Shown here one piece after another: positions 1 through 4,964 of a stretch of 5,475 bases of DNA (position 1 is the stretch's first letter; each line of letters begins with the position of its first letter). The stretch covers positions 1 through 5,475 of the forward strand of contig CAZDHT010000314.1 in NCBI GenBank assembly GCA_964505325.1, given 5' to 3'. The translations under genes and the position numbers were made by a program. This DNA comes from CAZDHT01 sp964505325 (lineage in GTDB: Bacteria; Planctomycetota; PUPC01). The notes under the pieces were generated by a model. It was not told where the DNA came from. It did not search any database and was given only the letters and a program-made list of their open reading frames with translations.

Positions 1-2
1 TG

Positions 3-1763
3 CTCGAGGCCTGCGTCGTAGCGCTCTACCATGCCGCGCTCATGGTGCGCTACCCGAACGGCATCCCGGAGCCGGAACCGAAGGAGAAGCAGGCCAACCA
101 TTCAGCAATCCTTAGTGGTTCGACACACGCGCCGTCCCGCCCGCAGAGCGCGGACGTCATCGAGCGGCGGGCCGTCGCCTACCTCGACAAGACCCCGCCG
201 GCGATCAGCGGCCAGGGCGGGCACCCGACCACGTACACCGCCGCCGTGGCGCTCGTGCACGGCTTCTGCCTGTCGCCGGACCGCGCGCTCGAACTGCTGC
301 TCGCGCACTACAACCCGCGCTGCCAGCCGCCGTGGACCGAGAAGGAACTGCGACACAAGGTCGATGACGCGGCGAACAAGCCGCACGACAAGCCATACGG
401 CTGGCTCCGCGACGCCCAGGCCGAACCGCCGCCCGAAGCCGACGACGTCGACATCTCGGCGCTGCTGCCCACCAACGCGAAGAAGGATTCGGACAACAAC
501 GGACCGCTCGATCCCGGGCCGCTGCCGGAAGGGATGCTGCGCATTCCGGGCTTCGTCAGCGAAGTGATGGATCATTGTCTCGCCGCCGCTCCCTATCCCA
601 GCCCGGTGATGGCCTTCTGCGGCGCCCTCGCGCTCCAATCGTTCCTCGCCGGCCGCAAGGTCCGCGACCCGGGCGACAACCGCTCGAACATCTACCTGCT
701 GGGGCTCGCCCACTCTTCGGCAGGCAAGGACCATCCGCGCAAGGTCAATGCCCGGATCATGCACGAGGTCGGCCTGGCGAACTGCCTCGGCGAACGCTTC
801 GCCTCTGGCGAGGGGATTCAGGACTCGCTATTCGTCACGCCGGCGATGCTCTTCCAGACCGACGAGATCGACGGCATCCTCCAGTCGATCAACAAGGCGA
901 AAGACGCGCGCCACGAGAACATCATGAGCACGCTGCTGACGATGTACTCCGCGGCCAACAGCGTCTATCCGATGCGCCGCAAGGCGGGCAAAGAGTCGCC
1001 CGGCGTGATCGATCAGCCCTCGCTCACGGTCTTCGGCACCGCGATCCCGAACCACTACTACGACGCGCTGTCCGAGCGGATGCTCACCAACGGGTTCTTC
1101 GCCCGAATGGTCATCATCGAGGCCGGGCCGCGCTGCGAGGGACAGGAGCCGCGCGTCCTCGATCTGCCGCCGCGCGTGCTCAAGACGGCGAAGTGGTGGG
1201 AGCACTTCCAGCCCGGCGAGCACCAGGGTAACCTGCAGCACCTGCATCCCATCCCGGCCGTCGTCGAGTACGCGGACGACGCGATGCAGCTTCTGGTCGT
1301 CGCCCGCCACGAAGCCGAGGTCGAATACTCCCAGGCGGAAGCCAAGAACGACCCGGTCGGCACCACCGTCTGGGGCCGAGTCAGCGAACAGACCCGCAAA
1401 CTGGCGCTCCTCTACGCGGTCAGCGAAAACCACCGGACGCCGCTGATCAGCGCCGACGCCGTGCGGTGGGCCTCGAGCTTCGTCAGACACCAGACTCGCC
1501 GCATGCTCTTCATGGCTCAGGGGCACGTCGCCGACAACCCGTTCCACGCCGAATGCCTCAAGGCCCTGCGCAAGGTGCGCGAGGCGCCGGGTCACGCCCT
1601 GCCGCACAGCGTTCTGCTCAAACGGATGAAGACCGACGCGCGGACGTTCCGCGAGCTGATGGACACGCTGATCGAACAGGGCGACATCACCATCGACCGG
1701 GAGGCGACGGCCGGTCGAACCGGCGTCGTGTACCGGCTCCGGGACGAGGTGAAGGAAGGGTGA
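3..1763 (+). CDS. DUF3987-like replication ATPase (primase/helicase-type), 5' end outside window
   Basis: The frame is open from the first bases. The first ATG (position 42) has no ribosome binding site, so I read this as the 3' part of a longer gene. Residues are numbered from that ATG, giving 573 aa. Residues 38-125 form a helical segment like the PriCT-type modules that join primase and helicase parts (RAVAYLDK, then PPWTEKELRHKV). Residues 185-490 resemble DUF3987 ATPases: a P-loop-like GLAHSSAGKD (221-230, with Asp where Ser/Thr is usual), an acidic Walker-B-like TDEID (273-277), and a helical segment RVSEQTRKLALLYAV (446-460). Residues 500-566 look like a C-terminal winged helix (LLKRMKTDARTFRELMDTL, then a basic wing). 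Known relatives occur in phages and plasmids as replication proteins. The likely role is NTP-driven initiation or unwinding at a nearby origin. The last codons lie inside the repeat array that follows. The N-terminal domain, possibly a primase, cannot be seen. The ATPase assignment is fairly secure; the biochemical role is inferred. Confidence 0.8.
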   Translation, partial: LEACVVALYHAALMVRYPNGIPEPEPKEKQANHSAILSGSTHAPSRPQSADVIERRAVAYLDKTPPAISGQGGHPTTYTAAVALVHGFCLSPDRALELLLAHYNPRCQPPWTEKELRHKVDDAANKPHDKPYGWLRDAQAEPPPEADDVDISALLPTNAKKDSDNNGPLDPGPLPEGMLRIPGFVSEVMDHCLAAAPYPSPVMAFCGALALQSFLAGRKVRDPGDNRSNIYLLGLAHSSAGKDHPRKVNARIMHEVGLANCLGERFASGEGIQDSLFVTPAMLFQTDEIDGILQSINKAKDARHENIMSTLLTMYSAANSVYPMRRKAGKESPGVIDQPSLTVFGTAIPNHYYDALSERMLTNGFFARMVIIEAGPRCEGQEPRVLDLPPRVLKTAKWWEHFQPGEHQGNLQHLHPIPAVVEYADDAMQLLVVARHEAEVEYSQAEAKNDPVGTTVWGRVSEQTRKLALLYAVSENHRTPLISADAVRWASSFVRHQTRRMLFMAQGHVADNPFHAECLKALRKVREAPGHALPHSVLLKRMKTDARTFRELMDTLIEQGDITIDREATAGRTGVVYRLRDEVKEG

Positions 1764-1810
1764 AAGAAGGGAACGATGGGGGTGAAAGAGGGTGAACGAA
1801 GGTGAAAGAA
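1748..1810 (+). repeat. Iteron-like direct-repeat array GGTGAANGAR
   Basis: Five copies of GGTGAANGAR begin at 1748, 1759, 1781, 1791 and 1801. A degenerate copy (GGGAACGAT) at 1770 fills the one gap, so the period is 10-11 bp, about one helical turn. The first copy codes for part of the replication gene's C-terminus, and the TGA of the second copy is its stop codon. An isolated sixth exact copy lies at 1931-1940, and an inverted copy at 1860-1869. Repeats in helical phase beside a replication gene are typical of initiator-binding iterons. The function is inferred from position and spacing. The strand is purine-rich, so simple low-complexity expansion is an alternative. Confidence 0.75.
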
Positions 1811-1871
1811 GAGGGAACTCTCATGTATAGACAATATATATACTTACATACTTCTTTCTCTCTTTCACCCC
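1779..1871. repeat. 12-bp perfect inverted repeat flanking the AT-rich core
   Basis: GGGGTGAAAGAG at 1779-1790 is the exact reverse complement of 1860-1871. The arms extend the direct-repeat motif by two G and enclose the last two direct repeats and the AT-rich core. The right arm can also pair over 11 bp with 1929-1939. The arrangement allows a cruciform, or a protein bound to both arms could loop the core. The pairing is visible in the sequence; the function is not. Confidence 0.6.
1821..1860. other. AT-rich core, candidate DNA unwinding element
   Basis: Only 10 of these 40 bases are G or C, against roughly two-thirds GC around them. The core contains ATATATATA (1834-1842). It has short inverted pairs GTATA (1825-1829) with TATAC (1839-1843), and ATGTA (1823-1827) with TACAT (1845-1849). 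It sits directly after the direct-repeat array and before inverted copies of the repeat, which is where the melted segment of an iteron origin is normally found. A strong promoter is the main alternative, but I found no well-spaced -35/-10 pair on either strand. Confidence 0.5.
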
Positions 1872-1996
1872 TACCCACCCTCACCCTTCATTTTCGGCCT
1901 TTTTTCGTCTGCGCGTGCATGAGGGGCGGGGGTGAAAGAAAGAAGGGAAAGAAGGGCGGCAGGCCGCGAGCGCCGACCACGGCACGCCCCGTCGCG

Positions 1997-2016
1997 GCCC
2001 GTGTTCGCCCACGGGC
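1997..2016. repeat. Inverted repeat GCCCGTG/CACGGGC, part of a hexamer cluster
   Basis: GCCCGTG (1997-2003) and CACGGGC (2010-2016) form a perfect 7-bp stem around a 6-nt loop. The core hexamer recurs at 2039-2044 (CCCGTG) and, inverted, at 2069-2074 and 2079-2084, giving five copies in under 90 bp. These could be protein binding sites or structured RNA. In GC-rich DNA some recurrence is expected by chance. Confidence 0.35.
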
Positions 2017-2143
2017 TACCGTCTTACCGCGAGGCGTACCCGTGGCCGAGAACCGGCGACGGGCGGCCCACGGGCCGACACGGGCGAAGGAAATGGTTCC
2101 TCCCAGGCCAAGAGGGCAGCCGAGGGCCGCGGGAACGGTCGCC

Positions 2144-2179
2144 TTATAGGGCACAGTTTGTTTTGGCTTGAGAAAACTG
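2144..2179 (+). promoter_or_regulatory. Possible promoter/operator ahead of the winged-helix gene
   Basis: TTATAG at 2144-2149 resembles a -10 box, but no good -35 box lies upstream. An inverted pair CAGTTT (2154-2159) and AAACTG (2174-2179) with a 14-nt spacer ends four bases before the ATG of a probable DNA-binding protein. Such a position would suit an autoregulatory operator. Both assignments are weak and based on pattern alone. Confidence 0.25.
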
Positions 2180-2183
2180 ACTC

Positions 2184-2591
2184 ATGCGGGACAGCGCGGA
2201 AAACACCATCCTGGTCGGCGTCTACGTGGACGCCGAAGCGCTTGGCGGCGTGACAGTTGCGGCGACGTGGCGCAACGGGTGTGCGCGGCGGCGCATCACG
2301 GCCGGCCTGAATGACATCGCCCGGCGCGGCGTGCGCCTGGACTACGAGCGCTGGCTCGGTCGCCGGCCGACACGCGCGGAACGGCGGACGCTGTCCCGCG
2401 ACCTGGCCCGCCTGGAAGAGAAGGGCTGCCTCGTGCGCCACGGCAGCCGGCGGCGAACGACGCACGTGCGGCTGACCGACGCGGGCGCCGCGCTCGCGCG
2501 GATGGTGCTGGAGACAGGCGATGACACGGACGGGCCGATGTTTGTGCCTGTGGAACTAAAGCCGTATCGAGAAGAGGAGGATAGACGATGA
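2184..2591 (+). CDS. Winged-helix DNA-binding protein, probable operon regulator
   Basis: A 135-aa cytoplasmic protein without signal or membrane segments. Residues 62-100 look like a winged helix-turn-helix: a helix with TRAERRTLSRDLARLEEKG (63-81), then a two-stranded basic wing (LVRHGSRRRTTHVRLTD, 83-99), as in MarR/PadR-like regulators and phage winged-helix proteins. The N-terminal 60 residues are not recognised. They contain a hydrophobic strand (TILVGVYVDA, 8-17) and a basic stretch. The acidic/basic tail (KPYREEEDRR) is partly shaped by the overlapping ribosome binding site of the next gene. The ATG at 2184 follows an in-frame stop at 2178, so it is the earliest possible start, yet it has no clear Shine-Dalgarno sequence. 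The stop overlaps the methyltransferase start by 4 bp (ATGA), so the two are very likely co-translated. Regulation of this operon is inferred, not shown. Confidence 0.7.
   Translation: MRDSAENTILVGVYVDAEALGGVTVAATWRNGCARRRITAGLNDIARRGVRLDYERWLGRRPTRAERRTLSRDLARLEEKGCLVRHGSRRRTTHVRLTDAGAALARMVLETGDDTDGPMFVPVELKPYREEEDRR
2575..2580 (+). promoter_or_regulatory. Ribosome binding site of the ParB-methyltransferase gene
   Basis: A perfect AGGAGG ends 7 nt before the ATG at 2588. It lies inside the last codons of the upstream gene. It supports this start and, with the 4-bp ATGA overlap at 2588-2591, translational coupling. Confidence 0.85.
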
Positions 2592-3940
2592 AGGTGGAAT
2601 TGCGTGGTGTCGATACGGTCAAGCCGTATGAGCAGAACCCGCGCATCAACGACAAGGCGGTGGACGCCGTGGCGGCGAGCATCAAGGAGTTCGGGTTCCG
2701 CCAGCCGATCGTGGTGGACGAGGAGAGCGTCATCATCGTCGGCCACACGCGCTGGAAGGCGGCGAAGAAGCTCGGCCTCAAGAAGGTGCCCGTCCACGTG
2801 GCGACCGGCCTGACGCCGGCGCAGGTGAAGGCCTACCGGCTGGCCGACAACAAGTCGGCCGAGTTCGCCGAGTGGGACATGGAACTGCTGCCCATCGAGC
2901 TGGCCGACCTGCAGACGATGGACTTCGACCTCGACCTCACCGGCTTCTCGGGCGACGACCTCGCCAAGCTCTTGAACCCCGAGCTGAAGGAGGGCCTGAC
3001 CGACCCGGACGATGTGCCGGAGCCGCCGGACGAAGCCATCACGCAGCCGGGTGACCTGTGGATTCTCGGCGAGCACCGATTGCTCTGTGGTGACAGCGGC
3101 AACGAGGCGGACGTCGACCGCCTGCTCGACGGCGCGCCGATCCACCTCGTGAATACAGATCCGCCCTACAATGTCCGCGTGGAGCCGCGGTCGAGCACGG
3201 CCATCGCCGCCGGCAACAGCTCGCACCCGGACCTGTCGAAGAAGATGCACCACCAGAGCTTCGACGTGGCCCGCGGTGTCACGGACCCGAAGAAGGCCAA
3301 GAAGAAGATGCGGGCGAAGGACCGGCCACTCGAGGGCGACTTCGTCAGCGACGAGGAGTTCGTCGAGATGCTGCGAGCGTGGTTCGGCCAGATGGCCCGC
3401 GTGATGTTGCCCGGGCGCTCGTTCTACGTCTGGGGCGGCTACGCGAACCTCGGCAACTATCCGCCGCGTCTGAAAGAGGCCGGGATGTACTTCAGCCAGG
3501 GCATCATCTGGGACAAGGAGCATCCGGTCCTCACGCGGAAGGACTTTATGGGCGCGTTCGAGATCTGCTTCTATGGCTGGCGGGAAGGCGCGGGCCATCA
3601 GTTCTTCGGGCCGAACAACGCTACGGACCTGTGGCACATCAAGAAGATCCCGCCTCAGCGCATGGAACATTTGACGGCCAAACCGGCGGAGCTTGCCGTC
3701 CGTGCCATTCAGTACTCCTCACGGCTGGGCGAGAACGTGTTGGACCTGTTCGGCGGCAGCGGGTCCACGCTCATCGGCGCAGAGCAGACAGGCCGGCGCG
3801 CGTTCCTGATGGAGATTGACCCGCTCTATTGCGACGTGATCGCTGACCGGTTCCAGCGGTTCACCGGCAAGCCCGCGATCCTGGAGCGGACCGGCGCGTC
3901 CCCGCTGCCCATGCAACCGCGAGAGGAGAACATGCGATGA
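2588..3940 (+). CDS. ParB/Srx-like domain fused to DNA methyltransferase (probable N6-adenine)
   Basis: A 450-aa two-domain protein. Residues 1-95 are a ParB-like N-terminal domain, with NPR at 17-19 and GHTRWKAAKKLG at 52-63, the ParB signature GxxR followed by Ala. A linker (about 96-160) leads to a class-I methyltransferase. Its catalytic motif IV, DPPY, is at 191-194. The HLTAKPAEL motif (361-369) follows, and then the S-adenosylmethionine site LDLFGGSGST (385-394), with the acidic MEID (408-411) after it. Motif IV before motif I places it in the beta order, and DPPY preceded by Asn-Thr favours N6-adenine over N4-cytosine methylation. The 200-380 region probably contains target recognition. 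This fusion is well known in phages and prophages, usually as an orphan methylase protecting element DNA. It overlaps both neighbours by 4 bp. All catalytic motifs are intact, so activity is likely; the recognition sequence cannot be predicted. Confidence 0.93.
   Translation: MKVELRGVDTVKPYEQNPRINDKAVDAVAASIKEFGFRQPIVVDEESVIIVGHTRWKAAKKLGLKKVPVHVATGLTPAQVKAYRLADNKSAEFAEWDMELLPIELADLQTMDFDLDLTGFSGDDLAKLLNPELKEGLTDPDDVPEPPDEAITQPGDLWILGEHRLLCGDSGNEADVDRLLDGAPIHLVNTDPPYNVRVEPRSSTAIAAGNSSHPDLSKKMHHQSFDVARGVTDPKKAKKKMRAKDRPLEGDFVSDEEFVEMLRAWFGQMARVMLPGRSFYVWGGYANLGNYPPRLKEAGMYFSQGIIWDKEHPVLTRKDFMGAFEICFYGWREGAGHQFFGPNNATDLWHIKKIPPQRMEHLTAKPAELAVRAIQYSSRLGENVLDLFGGSGSTLIGAEQTGRRAFLMEIDPLYCDVIADRFQRFTGKPAILERTGASPLPMQPREENMR
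3924..3928 (+). promoter_or_regulatory. Ribosome binding site of the HNH gene
   Basis: AGGAG lies 8 nt before the ATG at 3937, within the end of the methyltransferase gene. It fixes the start, which overlaps the methyltransferase stop as ATGA (3937-3940). Confidence 0.75.
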
Positions 3941-4395
3941 AGAGCCAGAGCGCACCTCGGGGCAGCGTCACCAAGTTCGGGTATCGGCGCATCACGCAGA
4001 AGAACAGGCGGCAGAAATTTGAGCACGTCATCGTGTGGGAACGCCATCACGGCGCCGTTCCCGAAGGCATGGAGATTCACCACATCAACGGCGACAAGCT
4101 GGATAACCGCATTGAGAACCTCCAACTGGTAACGCGTCTGCAGCACAAGCGCATTCATAGCGGCTGTATTCTGCGCGATGGCGTCTGGTGGAAGCGCTGC
4201 CGGCGGTGCCGCACCTGGAAGCCGGTCACGGACTACTACCACTATCCGGGCAGGAACGGTGTGATGGGCCTCTGCAAACCGTGCTGCAGCCGCTCGGCCG
4301 TCGAATACAAGCGGAAGCGTCGTGCGCGGAGACTTGCGAACACAAGTGACCCCGCCCCGGCTGATGCCGAGGCGGGTGTGAAAGGTGGGAACTGA
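3937..4395 (+). CDS. HNH endonuclease with C-terminal Cys4 zinc-binding segment
   Basis: A 152-aa basic protein. Residues 14-75 match the HNH_3-type nuclease fold: an aromatic/basic strand GYRRIT (15-20), a conserved His (H30, in FEHVIVWERHHG), the catalytic pair H48-H49 in EIHHINGD, Asn51, then NRIENLQLVT (57-66) and a closing His pair (H70, H74). Residues 88-117 carry CRRC and CKPC (C88, C91, C113, C116) around KPVTDYYHY, a pattern common in phage proteins with a small zinc ribbon; here it probably adds DNA binding. The tail is Arg/Lys-rich. HNH_3 proteins include free-standing homing-type nicking enzymes as well as phage nucleases; I cannot say which this is. Translation is probably coupled to the methyltransferase. 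The gene ends 8 bp before the stop of the converging gene, and the hairpin at 4351-4376 lies in its last codons. Confidence 0.9.
   Translation: MKSQSAPRGSVTKFGYRRITQKNRRQKFEHVIVWERHHGAVPEGMEIHHINGDKLDNRIENLQLVTRLQHKRIHSGCILRDGVWWKRCRRCRTWKPVTDYYHYPGRNGVMGLCKPCCSRSAVEYKRKRRARRLANTSDPAPADAEAGVKGGN
4351..4376 (-). terminator. Strong hairpin beyond the minus-strand operon (terminator candidate)
   Basis: CCCGCC (4351-4356) pairs with GGCGGG (4371-4376), and CGGC (4358-4361) with GCCG (4366-4369), around a 4-nt loop. On the + strand one C-A mismatch interrupts the stem. In the minus-strand RNA that position becomes a G-U wobble, so all 11 pairs form. It begins 27 nt past the minus-strand stop codon. 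No U-tract follows on either strand, so it may stabilise the 3' end or aid factor-dependent termination rather than act as a classic intrinsic terminator. Confidence 0.45.
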
Positions 4396-4403
4396 TGCTG
4401 CAG

Positions 4404-4964
4404 CTACTTCGCGACCGTGAACTTGCCCCGGTCGGTCTTGACGAACCGGCTCGCGTCGCCCTTCTTGGCAATCTCCCGGATGATGGCCGCGTAGATGGTC
4501 GCCGCCGGCGTCTTGCCGCTGGTGGCCCACAGGCCCTTCTCCAGCATCCGCTCGACCATCGTCTTGGTGTCGAGCGGCTCGCCCGCCTCGGCCAGCACCT
4601 GCGCCGCGGCGTCCAGGCCGCTCATCTTGCCGTCCTTGCGCTGGCGCTTAGCCTTGGGCGCCGCCTCGCGAGTTCCGGCCTTCACCTGCTCGGCCTGTTT
4701 CAGCGTCGCGGCTTCGGGCAGGCCTTTCACGCATCCGTTCGGCGTCTCGTTGATGCGGGTGAGCTTGCCGCCCCGCACCAGGTACGCCTGCCCGCACTCG
4801 CAGCGGCCTTTCCCGACCACGCGAATGAACCGACCGCACACCTTGCACACCCCGTCGCGGATGACGGGCGCGCTCTTGGACGTCGCCTTCTTCGCCGCCG
4901 TCTTCTTCGCGGCGGCCTTGTTCGCAACCTTCTTGCCCTGCTTCTTGCTCTGCTGCTTTGCCAT
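4404..4964 (-). CDS. Possible alternative product from internal start: 186-aa Zn-ribbon/HARE-HTH form
   Basis: The ATG at 4964 (codon 94 of the 279-aa frame) is preceded by GGAAGGAG (complement of 4973-4980), which leaves an 8-nt spacer: an ideal ribosome binding site that a protein interior does not need. The shorter product would begin MAKQQSKKQGKK and keep the Lys/Ala tail, zinc ribbon and HARE-HTH domain, making a complete small DNA-binding protein without the N-terminal domain. The segment just before it (HVEPQTTGQEGDVT) looks like translated intergenic DNA, and a TAA lies out of frame at 4967-4969 right before this ATG. Either both forms are made, or two formerly separate genes have become joined in frame. 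Confidence 0.55.
   Translation of the reverse strand: MAKQQSKKQGKKVANKAAAKKTAAKKATSKSAPVIRDGVCKVCGRFIRVVGKGRCECGQAYLVRGGKLTRINETPNGCVKGLPEAATLKQAEQVKAGTREAAPKAKRQRKDGKMSGLDAAAQVLAEAGEPLDTKTMVERMLEKGLWATSGKTPAATIYAAIIREIAKKGDASRFVKTDRGKFTVAK

Larger units (their letters stand above)
1764..2183. other. 420-bp gene-free region, candidate replication origin
   Basis: I see no convincing gene here; the short open frames are Arg/Pro/Gly-rich and lack family resemblance or good ribosome binding sites. In order, the region holds the purine-rich repeat array (to about 1817), an AT-rich core (1821-1860), a pyrimidine-rich tract (1851-1907) carrying inverted copies of the repeat and a run of six T (1900-1905), a second purine-rich tract (about 1921-1957) with one more exact repeat copy, and a GC-rich block (1960-2140) with inverted hexamers. 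The purine/AT/pyrimidine succession is unlike the coding DNA on either side. Repeats plus an easily melted core next to a replication gene suggest an origin. This is an inference; a regulatory or RNA-coding region is also possible. Confidence 0.55.

Noticed and set aside
102..764. 220-aa minus-strand frame, and the 218-aa + frame at 575-1231
   Set aside because: Both overlap the DUF3987 coding frame, are Arg/Val- or Arg/Pro-rich and show no family pattern.
1828..1850. Sigma-70 promoter in the AT-rich core (TAGACA as -35)
   Set aside because: No -10 hexamer at a 16-18 bp spacing; the TATACT and TACATA candidates lie too close. The AT-richness fits an unwinding element better.
1890..1907. Intrinsic terminator at the six-T run (1900-1905)
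   Set aside because: No adequate GC-rich hairpin immediately precedes the T-run on the + strand.
1748..1940. CRISPR array
   Set aside because: Repeats are only 10 bp, nearly contiguous, without unique spacers of uniform length, and no cas gene is present.
1802..2171. Short open frames on both strands in the gene-free region (1802-2149 +, 1932-2171 +, 1888-2154 -)
   Set aside because: Arg/Pro/Gly-rich composition typical of GC-rich noncoding DNA, mutually overlapping, starts inside the repeat array or without ribosome binding sites, no recognisable family.
2342..3670. 442-aa open frame on the minus strand, antisense to the methyltransferase
   Set aside because: It is the antisense shadow of a gene with clear ParB and methyltransferase motifs; high GC third positions suppress antisense stop codons. 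No motif of its own.
4395..4440. A further + strand gene starting at the ATG that overlaps the HNH stop (4395-4397)
   Set aside because: No ribosome binding site, Leu/Arg-rich product, and it runs antisense to the well-supported HARE-HTH gene.
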